Shown here: one piece after another, positions 42,242 to 51,469 of the stretch
Numbering within the stretch: position 1 is the stretch's first letter
Layout: every line of letters starts with the position of its first letter
NCBI GenBank assembly: GCA_031292305.1
Contig: JARLHJ010000045.1
Location: forward strand, 11,813-75,812
DNA from: Candidatus Babeliales bacterium
GTDB lineage: Bacteria > Babelota > Babeliae > Babelales > JABDEC01
DNA length: 64,000 bases
Reading direction: 5' to 3'
Notes under the pieces: model-generated
The model's database searches: none
What the model saw: only the letters and a program-made list of their open reading frames with translations
Told to the model about the DNA's origin: nothing
Translations under genes and position numbers: made by a program

Positions 42242-43996
42242 CTATTTCTTCGGTTTTATTGCTTTAGTTATGGCTACAGGTTTTAAAACCTTCATAACAG
42301 GCTTTACTATTGGCTTTTTTACAGGTATTAATGTTAAAACTTTTAAGTGAACAGCAGCCAATTTAGCTTTTGATGCAATAACATTAGCCTTTATTTTACT
42401 AGCAGTGTTATTCACTTTCTTTACTGCTGCTGGTGTTTTGGCTTTACTTAAAGCAATTTTTGCCTCTGCTAATTTAGGTGCAGCAGCTTTAATAACTTGT
42501 GTAGTTGTTGATATTGCTTGTTTTAATGGTGCAGCCTGTTCTGCGGGTAAATTTGCTAAAGTTTTTGTAGCAGCTGTAATTACTTTTTGAGTATTAGTGG
42601 TAACTGTTTTAGCGGATTCAATATTTGATGCAACTACAGGTGGTGTTGGGGCTACGCATTCACCCAGAGAATCTATAGTATCGCCTGCTGCACAACATTG
42701 ATTAGCACCTTTAAGTGCAATTTGACCATTAGTACATTCCTCACAACTATTATCATTTAAAATGTATCCCGCGTCACATGCTGAACATGTAGTCTTGTTT
42801 TGTGTAAAACAATTTAATATTGGTGTAGGGCTACAAACATTGCCACTTAAAGTATATCCTGTGTTACATTCAGAACAAGTAGTTTCATTCTGTGAAGAAC
42901 AATTTGGTATTGGTGTAGCAGTACAAACATTTCCACTTAAACTATATCCTGTATTACATGCAGAACATGTAGCACCAATCTGTGAAGAACAATTTGATAT
43001 TGGTATAGCAGTACACGCATTCCCATTTAAACTATATCCTGAATTACATGCAGAACATGTCGTGCCATTCTGATTAGAACAATTTGATATTGGTGTAGCA
43101 GTACAAACATTGCCACTTAAACTGTATCCTGTATTACATGCAGCACATGTAGTACCATTCTGATTAGAACAATTTAATATTGGTGTAGCAGTACAAACAT
43201 TGCCACTTAAACTATATCCTGTATTACACGCAGAACATGTAGTACCATTCTGCGAAGAACAATTTTGTATTGGTGTTGCAGTACACGCATTACCATTTAA
43301 ACTGTATCCTGTGTTACATGCAGCACACGTAGTACCATTCTGATTAGAACAATTTAATATTGGTGTAGCATTACACGCATTGCCATTTAAAGTATATCCT
43401 GTATTACATGCAGAACACGTAGTTTCACTCTGTGAAGAACAGTTTGATATTGGTGTAGCAGTACACGCATTGCCACTTAAACTATATCCTGTGTTACATG
43501 CAGAACATGTAGCTCCATTCTGAGAAGAACAATTTGGTATTGGTGTTTGACATGTAGAGCCACTTAATATTTTACCTTGAGCTGCACAACTTGCGTCTGT
43601 TTCTTGGCATTTTAAACCGTCACTAGTTGCTTGCGCGCCTGGGCATGCCTGACACGTTGTACCAACTAATATTTTCCCATCGGCTAAGCAACTTGAAGCT
43701 GTTGGCGGATAACAACTAATCTTAAGTTGGTTACTATTCCAAACTGGGTATGAAATTTGAATAGCAGTTGGACAAGTTGCTGATGTTGGCGAACATGGGC
43801 CACCGTTATTACTTCCGTTAAAAAACCCATTGGTAGTCTGAATGCTATAAGATTTTCCAGAAGGACAAAATTGAGTACTCCCAACTGTTGCTGTTCCGAT
43901 ATTATTTCCATTGATATCATAAACAGGAATTGCGTTTATGTTCGTTAAAACAAAAAAAATACTAAATATTAAAATTATTCGATTTTTTATTTTCAC
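42242..43996 (-). CDS. Cys-rich repeat surface protein B
   Basis: 584 residues, started by a GTG at 43996 with GGAGAAAAA upstream (MKIKNRIILIFSIFFVLTN). The signal peptide is followed by a Cys-rich N-terminal part (TCQACPGAQATSDG), then nine tandem 30-residue units with Cys spacing C-x8-C-x2-C, then a shared Ala/Lys/Thr-rich helix and a basic tail. The C-terminal region from CTNGQIALKGANQCC onward is nearly the same as in protein A, including VLTLIPVKKPIV. It is the tandem neighbour of protein A, 76 bases apart, and probably shares its transcript. Confidence 0.8.
   Translation of the reverse strand: MKIKNRIILIFSIFFVLTNINAIPVYDINGNNIGTATVGSTQFCPSGKSYSIQTTNGFFNGSNNGGPCSPTSATCPTAIQISYPVWNSNQLKISCYPPTASSCLADGKILVGTTCQACPGAQATSDGLKCQETDASCAAQGKILSGSTCQTPIPNCSSQNGATCSACNTGYSLSGNACTATPISNCSSQSETTCSACNTGYTLNGNACNATPILNCSNQNGTTCAACNTGYSLNGNACTATPIQNCSSQNGTTCSACNTGYSLSGNVCTATPILNCSNQNGTTCAACNTGYSLSGNVCTATPISNCSNQNGTTCSACNSGYSLNGNACTAIPISNCSSQIGATCSACNTGYSLSGNVCTATPIPNCSSQNETTCSECNTGYTLSGNVCSPTPILNCFTQNKTTCSACDAGYILNDNSCEECTNGQIALKGANQCCAAGDTIDSLGECVAPTPPVVASNIESAKTVTTNTQKVITAATKTLANLPAEQAAPLKQAISTTTQVIKAAAPKLAEAKIALSKAKTPAAVKKVNNTASKIKANVIASKAKLAAVHLKVLTLIPVKKPIVKPVMKVLKPVAITKAIKPKK
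42740..43541 (-). repeat. about nine 90-bp tandem repeats, surface protein B
   Basis: Each unit codes for Asn-Cys-Ser-(Ser/Asn)-Gln-Asn-Gly-Thr-Thr-Cys-x-Ala-Cys and a Gly-Tyr-Ser-Leu turn. Units differ by a few bases, as expected for recombination-prone repeats that can change copy number. Confidence 0.85.
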
Positions 43997-44316
43997 TTTT
44001 TCTCCTTAAAATCATAAATATTACATATAAGCATAAAAACCCATTAAGTTAATTTTATTAATATTGACCCTTTTTGGGATATATTATTTCTAATTGTAAT
44101 ATATGACATTGTTAAATTGCTAGAATTTAGTGATTTTTCTAATTTTTATTCTGTAAAGTCAGCAATGTAACCTAGCAATAATTGGGAAAAATTTTGAAAA
44201 TATGGATAAAATTGCCCATTTTTAAGCATATAAATCTAATTATAGTTTTTAAAGAGTTGAATTTGTTACAATAATTAAAATAGATAGTTGTTCAATTTTT
44301 CATAAAAGAGGTTCTA
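43997..44316. other. 320-bp divergent intergenic region
   Basis: AT-rich region between the Cys-rich gene (minus) and the exported gene at 44317 (plus). It must hold two divergent promoters, but I see no convincing -35/-10 pair. No hairpin or RNA gene is evident. Confidence 0.6.
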
Positions 44317-44625
44317 ATGCAGTTTTCTAAATATATATTATTAATATTACTGCAGATATCATATATAGGTTTTGAATTAGCAGATGATGCTCCTAAAAAG
44401 GGTGGCACACTAGGCCTTAGTATTAAAGGTGGCGTAATAACAATTGCGGGCAGTAGTTCGCCTGTATCGCCAACTGACAATGTACAAGCATTAGCTACCA
44501 TACCTGAACCACCGTCAACAGCACCGGCAGCAGACCAATCAGCTGCACCTGCAGCAGATCAACCTGCGACTGAATCTTCACCTGATCAAAGTTTATCCAC
44601 AGATCAACCCGTACCTGCTGAATAA
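44317..44625 (+). CDS. small exported protein with an Ala/Pro/Asp-rich low-complexity tail
   Basis: 102 residues: a signal peptide (MQFSKYILLILLQISYIGFELA), a short Gly-rich part (KKGGTLGLSIKGG), then a tail of repeated Pro-Ala-Ala-Asp-Gln-type units (APAADQSAAPAADQPATE). The tail should be extended and unstructured, like cell-wall linkers. The stop is two bases before the ATG of the FAD oxidoreductase, so they are co-transcribed. No family recognised. Confidence 0.65.
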   Translation: MQFSKYILLILLQISYIGFELADDAPKKGGTLGLSIKGGVITIAGSSSPVSPTDNVQALATIPEPPSTAPAADQSAAPAADQPATESSPDQSLSTDQPVPAE

Positions 44626-44627
44626 TT

Positions 44628-45899
44628 ATGAATAAAAAAAATATAAAAGTCGCAATAATAGGTGGAGGAGCTTCTGGGCTCAGCACTGCGTGGTTATTAG
44701 AAAAAGATTATGACGTTACACTATTTGAAGAACGTGATGTTCTAGGCGGTCATGCAAGAACTCAGCAAATACAAATCGGGGATAAATTAATACCCATAGA
44801 TACAGGGTTTGAATTTTTCTCACCGAGAATGTTTGTACATTTTGATGCATTATTAAAATATTTAAAAGTGCCACTGGCTGAGCATCCACTTACTTATACA
44901 TTTCACCGCTTAGATAAAGAAGATGTTTTAAGCTTACCGCCATTTCATAATGGTATGGTATATTGGAAATCTCTAACACCCAAAAATATTAGCAGGATGT
45001 TACAGTTTTTATATTTCATAAATAGAGGCAAACAAGTTATAGAAAGTGAAAACTTAGATATTACCCTAGAGCAATTTGCAGATAGCTTATATTTAACAAA
45101 AAGCTTTAAAAACGAATTTTTATACCCACTTTTAGTAGCAGGCTGGGGACAGAATATTAATGATTTTAAAAAATCTTCAGCTTATGATATTTTGTATTGG
45201 TCTGTTAAAAATAATTTTAGCGCGTTTAAATCTTTGCAATGGACAGAGGTTGTGGGTGGTGTAAAAGTTTATATTGATGCACTCGCTGCACAACTGACAG
45301 AGACTAAAATTAATTTATCTAGCAAAGTAATTAGCTTAAAGCCCATAGAAAACCAATACGAGTTAATATTGCAAAATGGTGAAAAACAAATATTTGATTA
45401 TATTATATTTTCTACATCAGCAGGCATAACAGCAGATATTTTGCAAGATGTTGCAAGCTCGCAATATATCAGATCAAAGTTAAGTGAAATAGAATATTTT
45501 AAAACCACAATTGCAGTGCATTCTGATACTTCTTTAATGCCTAAAGATAAAGCTTACTGGTCTATGGCAAATGTAAGATATGATGGCGTACATAGTCAAC
45601 TTACAATTTACAAAGAGTGGAAAAGCCCAGAAGTGCCAATATTTAGAAGTTGGGTTACTTATGACAAAAATTTACCTAAGAATTTGTATGCAATTGAAGA
45701 ATATTTGCATGGCAAAATAAGCCCAAAAACTTTTACATTAAAAGCAGATATAGAAAAAGTCCAAGGCAATAATAATATTTGGTATGCTGGCGTTCACACT
45801 TGCGGTGTTGATTCGCATGACACTGCAATACTTTCTGCTATTAAAATTGCCCAAAAATTAGCACCAGATTCTGAAAGACTTAAAGTTTTTAATCTTTAA
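44628..45899 (+). CDS. FAD-dependent amine-oxidase-like oxidoreductase
   Basis: 423 residues with the Rossmann dinucleotide motif VAIIGGGASGLSTAW near the N-terminus, then FEERDVLGGHARTQQ and DTGFEFFSP. The later part has the typical C-terminal FAD strand IWYAGVHTCGVDSHD. This matches the group of NAD(P)/FAD-binding proteins seen beside cyclopropane fatty-acid synthases, but no such gene is adjacent. The substrate is unknown. No signal peptide, so cytoplasmic. It starts two bases after the small exported gene and its 3' end overlaps the convergent rluB-type gene by 11 bases. Confidence 0.88.
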   Translation: MNKKNIKVAIIGGGASGLSTAWLLEKDYDVTLFEERDVLGGHARTQQIQIGDKLIPIDTGFEFFSPRMFVHFDALLKYLKVPLAEHPLTYTFHRLDKEDVLSLPPFHNGMVYWKSLTPKNISRMLQFLYFINRGKQVIESENLDITLEQFADSLYLTKSFKNEFLYPLLVAGWGQNINDFKKSSAYDILYWSVKNNFSAFKSLQWTEVVGGVKVYIDALAAQLTETKINLSSKVISLKPIENQYELILQNGEKQIFDYIIFSTSAGITADILQDVASSQYIRSKLSEIEYFKTTIAVHSDTSLMPKDKAYWSMANVRYDGVHSQLTIYKEWKSPEVPIFRSWVTYDKNLPKNLYAIEEYLHGKISPKTFTLKADIEKVQGNNNIWYAGVHTCGVDSHDTAILSAIKIAQKLAPDSERLKVFNL

Positions 45900-46695
45900 T
45901 TTCTTTTTTTTCTACTTTTCTAGCAGGAACAGGAGCTTTTTTAGATTCTTTTTTAAACATTTTTAGTTCTTCAACTTCAGCGTCAGTTAAATGTCTCCAA
46001 GATCCAGTTTCTAATTTCTTTTTGGTAATGCCAGCAAATTCAATTCTATCTAAAGCAACAACTTTATAACCTAAATGCTTAAACATACGTTTAATGATTC
46101 TGTTCTTGCCACCATGGATATCTACAATAACCATTTTTCCGGCTTTATCACCAGTTAATGTGACTTTATCAAACCAAGATTTTCCATCTTCTAAATAAAC
46201 ACCTTTTTTTAATTTATTAGTGTCATCAATATGTAAAGGCTTATCAAGGACCACATAATATTTTTTGGTAATATTATTTTTAGGATGAGCTAATCTTTGT
46301 GATAGGTAGCCATCATTTGTAATTAATAATACGCCTGTAGTATCTCTGTCTAATCTGCCGACGGGGTATAAGCGTTCTTTTCCAAGGCCTTTACCTTTAA
46401 TTAAATCTAAAACTGTTTTGCGTTCCATTTCATCAGCTGTAGTGGTAACATAACCTTTAGGTTTATTTAGTAAAAGATAAACATGCTTTTCAGGTCTATA
46501 TATTTTATCTTGGTATTTAACCTTGTCATGTTGTTGAACCCTATAACCAGGTTCTGTGACTATTTCACCATTCACATAAATTTTGCCGTTTTTGATTAGT
46601 TCAACAGCTGCTCTACGTGAGCAAAGTCCGGCACGTGCCAGAAAGGCATTTAATGGCGTGCCAGGTTCATCGTGATATATTTGTTCTTTTTCCAT
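45889..46695 (-). CDS. rluB: 23S rRNA pseudouridine synthase, RluB/RsuA family
   Basis: 268 residues with an N-terminal S4 RNA-binding domain (FLARAGLCSRRAAVELIKNGKIYVNGE), the family lead-in LLLNKPKGYVTT, and catalytic motif YPVGRLDRDTTGVLLITNDG with the essential Asp. The last motif reads HGGKNRIIKRMFKHLGY. A basic Lys-rich tail follows. RluB versus RluE/RsuA cannot be separated by eye; the S4 domain and length favour RluB. Cytoplasmic. Confidence 0.92.
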   Translation of the reverse strand: MEKEQIYHDEPGTPLNAFLARAGLCSRRAAVELIKNGKIYVNGEIVTEPGYRVQQHDKVKYQDKIYRPEKHVYLLLNKPKGYVTTTADEMERKTVLDLIKGKGLGKERLYPVGRLDRDTTGVLLITNDGYLSQRLAHPKNNITKKYYVVLDKPLHIDDTNKLKKGVYLEDGKSWFDKVTLTGDKAGKMVIVDIHGGKNRIIKRMFKHLGYKVVALDRIEFAGITKKKLETGSWRHLTDAEVEELKMFKKESKKAPVPARKVEKKEIKD

Positions 46696-46780
46696 TTTAT
46701 TGCCCCTATGAATTTTTCAAAATATTTCTAAAATTAGTATACCCCATTCTTTAATTTTAACTTATTTATAGGGAATTAAA

Positions 46781-47305
46781 ATGATTATTTCAGGAAAAGA
46801 GATAAAAAGGAACTTAGGAAGCAATTTAATAATTGAGCCATTTAACGAAAAGCAGCTAGGGCCCAACAGTTACAACCTCCGATTGCATAATGAACTTTTA
46901 ATTTATGATAACTATACTTTGGACATGAAACACCCAAATACTGCCCATAAAGTCATAATTCCGCAAGAAGGGCTACTTTTAAGGCCAAATACTCTTTATT
47001 TGGGAAGAACGGTAGAATATACTGAAACTGACTCTTATGTACCTATGCTAGAAGGTAGATCTTCAATTGGCAGACTAGGGCTTTTTGTACATATCACAGC
47101 TGGCTTTGGTGATGTTGGCTTTAAAGGATTTTGGACTTTAGAGATATTTTGTGTGCAGCCTGTTAAAATTTATCCTGGAATAGAAATATGCCAGATATTT
47201 TATCACACAATAGAAGGTGAATATACTAGATATACAAGTAATAAATACCAAAATAATATAGGGATTCAGCCTAGTTTGCTTTATAAAGATTTTGAAACTT
47301 TATAG
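46781..47305 (+). CDS. dcd: dCTP deaminase
   Basis: Deaminates dCTP to dUTP. 174 residues with LGPNSYNLRLHNEL, EGRSSIGRLGLFVHITAGFGDVGFKGFWTLEI and the conserved C-terminal region. The GRSS and AGFGDVGFKG motifs match the group closest to bifunctional deaminase-dUTPases, but which activity it has cannot be seen. It slightly overlaps the frame of the next gene but not its chosen start. Confidence 0.92.
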   Translation: MIISGKEIKRNLGSNLIIEPFNEKQLGPNSYNLRLHNELLIYDNYTLDMKHPNTAHKVIIPQEGLLLRPNTLYLGRTVEYTETDSYVPMLEGRSSIGRLGLFVHITAGFGDVGFKGFWTLEIFCVQPVKIYPGIEICQIFYHTIEGEYTRYTSNKYQNNIGIQPSLLYKDFETL

Positions 47306-47333
47306 AAATACATTAATACATAAAGGTAATACA

Positions 47334-48251
47334 ATGAATAAAAGAACAATGTTAAAGTTTCTATTTGTTTTTGTAATTTTAAATAATTATCAAATTAGTT
47401 ATTCCAGTGAATGTCCAAATGTAATAGCTGTTAAGAAAAATAAATATTTATATGATTTTATCTTAAATCAAGATGGGACTCCGACACAAGCTTTATTAGA
47501 TATTCTAGAAGCTACTAAAGTAGAGCACAATGGAACACTTTCAAATATTGTGAAATTAACACAAGAAAAATGGATCCGTAAACCGTCTACAGAAAGATGG
47601 CAAATGGAAGAAATTGATGGCTTAGATAAAAATGCAATGTTAGAGAAATTGAACAAAATAAATTCGGTCAAAGAAGTGGCTCCTCAAGAAGAGCACTATG
47701 ACTACGTATTACTCCTTGGCGCAGCTGCACCAAGAGTAAAATCTAGATTAGACTATCTGTTAGAATTATGGAACGAAGGCATAAGTTTTGATAAAGTTGT
47801 GCTTTTGGGTAGTGATCGAGTATTAGATTCCAAAATAGAAAGCGAAGAAATTATTTTAGAATTATGCCCAAATACTAATAATAGAAAGTTGCCTAAAAAT
47901 GAAATTGAATTATTAAACTACATGTATAGTAACTTACCTGAAGATTTTAAGAAATCTGTTCAGTTAGAGCTAGTAGAGTCTAAAGGAACAAAAAATGCTG
48001 ATGGAACAGTTAAACGAGCAACTACAGGGGATACGATTATTGATTGGTTAAAAAATTCCCCAGTAGAAGGTTCTTGTTTAGCTATTTCCAACGCACCATT
48101 TACTGGTTATCAAGATTCAGTTTTAAGAACATTCTTACCAAAAGAATTTTCTTTAGAAACAGCTGGGCATAAAGCTGGAGAAATTACAGTTGCAGTCTAT
48201 TTAGATAATCTGGCAAGATGGTTATACCAAGAACAGATCAGAAGAAAATAA
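47334..48251 (+). CDS. exported protein with a Rossmann-like region
   Basis: I start at 47334 (MNKRTMLKFLFVFVILNNYQISYSSEC, a signal peptide) where AAAGG lies upstream; the longer frame begins inside the dcd end. The 305-residue body has a region YDYVLLLGAAAPRVKSRLDYLLEL and FDKVVLLGSDRVLD, with strand-turn-helix spacing like the DUF218/YdcF-type fold, but the match is only suggestive. It is followed by a good terminator. Function unknown. Confidence 0.7.
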   Translation: MNKRTMLKFLFVFVILNNYQISYSSECPNVIAVKKNKYLYDFILNQDGTPTQALLDILEATKVEHNGTLSNIVKLTQEKWIRKPSTERWQMEEIDGLDKNAMLEKLNKINSVKEVAPQEEHYDYVLLLGAAAPRVKSRLDYLLELWNEGISFDKVVLLGSDRVLDSKIESEEIILELCPNTNNRKLPKNEIELLNYMYSNLPEDFKKSVQLELVESKGTKNADGTVKRATTGDTIIDWLKNSPVEGSCLAISNAPFTGYQDSVLRTFLPKEFSLETAGHKAGEITVAVYLDNLARWLYQEQIRRK

Positions 48252-48266
48252 AACTAAAATAAAAGT

Positions 48267-48299
48267 AAAAAACCTCATAGTAAAATATGGGGTTTTTTT
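48267..48299 (+). terminator. intrinsic terminator after the exported gene
   Basis: AACCTCATA pairs with TATGGGGTT (one G-T pair) with an AT loop, followed by TTTTTTT. Confidence 0.85.
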
Positions 48300-48368
48300 A
48301 TTTATTAAAAGACTAAATTTATTATGCTATACTATAAACAATAACATATAAAATTACTTAGGAACAAC

Positions 48369-49097
48369 ATGGAAAAACAACAAGGCATGGAATTAGTATT
48401 TGGAATTCATCCAATTATTGAATTGCTAAATGCAAAACGCAGAAAAATTTATACAATCTACACAACTAAACCTGAGCCAAAAGCTTGGCCTAAGATTCTA
48501 AAGCTTTTGCCAAAGTACACAAAAATTGAATTTATATCAAAAGAAAAGCTTAGTAAATTAGCAGATTCTACAGACCACCAAGGTGTTGTCGCATTAGCGA
48601 GCCCATTTATAATAAGAAAAAAATTCTTTAATCCAGAAAAAGAAAAATTTTTATTAATGTTAGATAGTATACAAGACCCTCGTAATTTAGGTGCAATTTT
48701 ACGTTCAGCGCACTGCACTGGCGTAAATGGTGTTATTGTGACAGAACGTAATTCTACATTTTTAACACCTACAGCAATAAAATCTTCTGCTGGTTTAGTT
48801 GAGCATTTAGAAATTTATTTTGCGCCAAATGCCAAGTCAGCTGTAGATGAACTTAAAAAAGCTGGATATACAATTTATGTTTCTAATTTAGAAAATAGCA
48901 AGAGTGCATTAGATGTAGATTTTACTTTGCCTTGTTGTGTTATTATAGGCAATGAAGGTGAAGGCGTATCACCTAGTATCTTAAAATCTGGCCAAAGTAT
49001 TAAACTACCACAAGTAACAGCTGACATTTCTTATAATGCTTCAGTTGCTGCTGGAATTTTATTATTCTTGATTTCGACAAAAAACAAAATTATTTAG
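48369..49097 (+). CDS. rlmB: 23S rRNA 2'-O-ribose methyltransferase RlmB-type (SpoU family)
   Basis: Methylates guanosine 2251 in 23S rRNA. 242 residues with ELVFGIHPIIELL at the N-terminal substrate domain, and the three SpoU motifs LDSIQDPRNLGAILRSAH, VIIGNEGEGVSP and IKLPQ...SYNASVAAGILL. The deep-knot SAM-binding site should be complete. The variant SYNAS instead of SLNVS is minor. It is followed eight bases later by an exported protein gene, which is thus probably in the same transcript. Confidence 0.92.
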   Translation: MEKQQGMELVFGIHPIIELLNAKRRKIYTIYTTKPEPKAWPKILKLLPKYTKIEFISKEKLSKLADSTDHQGVVALASPFIIRKKFFNPEKEKFLLMLDSIQDPRNLGAILRSAHCTGVNGVIVTERNSTFLTPTAIKSSAGLVEHLEIYFAPNAKSAVDELKKAGYTIYVSNLENSKSALDVDFTLPCCVIIGNEGEGVSPSILKSGQSIKLPQVTADISYNASVAAGILLFLISTKNKII

Positions 49098-49105
49098 GTA
49101 AATTT

Positions 49106-49651
49106 ATGAATATTTATAAATTGATATTTTGTACAATTATATTTTTTGGTCAAATATCTGCAATGGAAAAGTTTGAATTAGACATTCAATATAGTTCTAT
49201 GATTGAAGTGGAAAAATTAGAAATTCAATATCGTACTATGAATGATTTTCTTGAAACATATTATGATCATGGTAGATCCAGAGATGAAATAAATTATGGT
49301 TGTAAGTATTCTAAGGATGGTAAATTAGCAATAAGCTCATTAAATGAATTATCTCAGCTAAAAGAAGAAGTGCGTACTGATCTTCAAAAAATCAAAGATA
49401 AATGGTCTCGAGCAAGACCACGTAATCATGCTGATTCAGTTTATGGAACTATGGCCACCTGGGTTTGCCAACGACCTTTAGAATTATACCTTCTTTATCT
49501 TGACAAGAAAATTGAAGTAACTCAACTTCAATATGTACTACACAAAACTAGACAAGAATTAAAGAAGGCTAAAGAAAGAATTTCTGAATTAGAACAAAAT
49601 AACCAAGATGAAAGCAGGGTAAATTGTAATTTTCATGATGAACATGAATAA
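49106..49651 (+). CDS. exported coiled-coil protein, paralogue of 51470
   Basis: 181 residues with a signal peptide (MNIYKLIFCTIIFFGQISAM). The middle holds INYGCKYS, KLAISSLNELSQLKEEVRTDLQKIKDK, and the C-terminus a long coiled coil (TRQELKKAKERISELEQ). The same order, SVRELNELRFKMLAEADKI followed by a helical end, is found in the gene at 51470. The two flank the exported MutS-type ATPase gene, hinting at one functional cluster. No family recognised. Confidence 0.75.
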   Translation: MNIYKLIFCTIIFFGQISAMEKFELDIQYSSMIEVEKLEIQYRTMNDFLETYYDHGRSRDEINYGCKYSKDGKLAISSLNELSQLKEEVRTDLQKIKDKWSRARPRNHADSVYGTMATWVCQRPLELYLLYLDKKIEVTQLQYVLHKTRQELKKAKERISELEQNNQDESRVNCNFHDEHE

Positions 49652-49680
49652 TATAAATTAAAAACTTAATTTATATTTCA
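49650..49680 (+). terminator. weak AT-rich hairpin after the coiled-coil gene
   Basis: AATATAAATTAA and TTAATTTATATT form a 12-bp A-T stem with an AAAC loop, followed only by TTC. A weak terminator or mRNA end structure. Confidence 0.35.
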
Positions 49681-49792
49681 GCAATTCTAAATTAACAAAG
49701 TTGCTTCTATTATAATTAATTGACGATTTTATTTCTGAATGTAATAATATATATAATAATTAGAATTATATACTTTCGGGGTTAAAATTGTT

Positions 49793-51460
49793 ATGCATAA
49801 ATTTTTATTAGCGCTTTTGATTATTCCAACTATTATTTTAGCTGAAACTGAGGAAGATTATTCTTCAGGTAGAGTTAGGCTTTCAAATATTATGTCAAAT
49901 GAAGAAACTGGGGTTGCAGCTTATAATAAGAAATACCTTAAATTTGCTGAAACCAGAAATCTTACAAATGATTTAAATATAGCGCAAATGGCAGCTTTTT
50001 TTGAATGCAAAACCTTAATGGGTGAATCTTTTATTGCAGAAACTTTAAAATATCCACTTGGCTTAAAAGGTGAAAATCCTATTTTAACCAATAGGCAAGA
50101 TGCAATTAAGGCTTTGGTTGAAAATCCTAACTTAAAAAAAGAGGTTGAACAACTTTTAATGCTTGCAAAACAGGCAGAACAACAAGTTATACAATTGATG
50201 TCTGATATATTTATAGGTAAATCTTGCCCTGAGTTACAGCAATTAGAATTAATTAAAAGAGATTATCCATTTCTGTATCCAATTAATAATTTTTTTATTA
50301 AAAGCCCAAATGCAAGAACCATTAGTAATGTTTTTAATTATCTTGCCTTTGTATCGTTACTTTCTTTTACAGTAATATCGGCTGTGAATAAATTTGTTTT
50401 TGGTGGAGTTTATTTTGGTTGTTTATCAGCCTTAAGTTTATATGGTATTTATCACGACTATGCTACTGCATGTGAAAAAAGATCTAAATTACATTCACTT
50501 AATAAACTAATTAATATTTCTGAAAAAATTGAAAAGCTTTGTGTAAGGCATGATATAAAAAAACAGTTTAAAATGGCTGATATAGACAATTTAAAAGGCA
50601 TTGAATTAGTTCAAAAGTTAAAACATTCAAGGTATAAAAGTAAGCATTCCACATTCTTTTCAACGGCAGCAGTTCATACCTTGTTATATGAAGTCTATGA
50701 ACAAGATAAAAATCTTGCACCAATATTTACAATAATTGCTGAAATGGATGCTTATAATGCAATAGCTAATAAAATTTTAGAATCACAAAGCCAAAAAAAC
50801 AAGTTCTGTTTTGTTGAATTTATAGAAAATGCAAAACCAACTATAAAAGCTACAGGCTTTTGGAATATATTAGTCCAAGATGCTGTTACAAATAATATTG
50901 CTGAAACTAAAAATATTATTCTGACAGGTGCAAATAAAGGTGGTAAATCAACTGCAATCAGAGCCTTACTGCAAAATATTGTTTTAGCGCAAAGCTTTGG
51001 TATTGCAGCTGCACAAAGTTTAAAAATCACTCCTTATGATGTTATTCATTCATTTATTAATATCTCGGATGATATTTTAAATGGCACTTCATTATTTTCA
51101 GCGGAAGTTAAAAGGGCACAAGAGATATTGCAAAAAATAAAATCTTTAGAACCTAACTGCAAATATTTCTTTGCATTAGATGAATTGTTCACAGGTACAG
51201 CAGCAGAAGAAGGCGAAAAATGTGCTTATGAATTTGTAAAAAGAATATCAGAGTTTAAAGATATTCAATTTATTTATGCAACACATTTTAATAAACTTAA
51301 AGATCTTGGTAAAGATAATCAATTCTGCATAAATTATAAAGTAGATGCGCCTATTAAAAACAACGAAGGTAAGTTGGTATATCCATTTACTTTAAGCCAA
51401 GGTTATAACGATATCAATGTCGCGATGGATTTGGCTCGCGAAGCTGACTTATTTGCATAA
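49793..51460 (+). CDS. exported MutS-type ATPase-domain protein, copy 2
   Basis: 555 residues. The C-terminal ATPase has Walker A GANKGGKST (residues 379-387), SDDILNGTSLF, Walker B YFFALDELFTGTAAEEG and ATHFNKL. Two hydrophobic helices near residues 185-220 (LAFVSLLSFTVISAV, GVYFGCLSALSLYGI) and a signal peptide (MHKFLLALLIIPTIILAE) imply membrane attachment. It is a diverged homologue of the protein at 3202; both keep the ATPase and middle core and lack mismatch-recognition domains. The coiled-coil paralogues at 49106 and 51470 flank it, the second only nine bases downstream. Confidence 0.85.
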   Translation: MHKFLLALLIIPTIILAETEEDYSSGRVRLSNIMSNEETGVAAYNKKYLKFAETRNLTNDLNIAQMAAFFECKTLMGESFIAETLKYPLGLKGENPILTNRQDAIKALVENPNLKKEVEQLLMLAKQAEQQVIQLMSDIFIGKSCPELQQLELIKRDYPFLYPINNFFIKSPNARTISNVFNYLAFVSLLSFTVISAVNKFVFGGVYFGCLSALSLYGIYHDYATACEKRSKLHSLNKLINISEKIEKLCVRHDIKKQFKMADIDNLKGIELVQKLKHSRYKSKHSTFFSTAAVHTLLYEVYEQDKNLAPIFTIIAEMDAYNAIANKILESQSQKNKFCFVEFIENAKPTIKATGFWNILVQDAVTNNIAETKNIILTGANKGGKSTAIRALLQNIVLAQSFGIAAAQSLKITPYDVIHSFINISDDILNGTSLFSAEVKRAQEILQKIKSLEPNCKYFFALDELFTGTAAEEGEKCAYEFVKRISEFKDIQFIYATHFNKLKDLGKDNQFCINYKVDAPIKNNEGKLVYPFTLSQGYNDINVAMDLAREADLFA

Positions 51461-51469
51461 AAGGAAATT

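Noticed and set aside
40908-43541. Tandem repeats that could be mistaken for a CRISPR array
   Set aside because: The repeats are contiguous 90-bp coding units with no unique spacers and keep a reading frame throughout.
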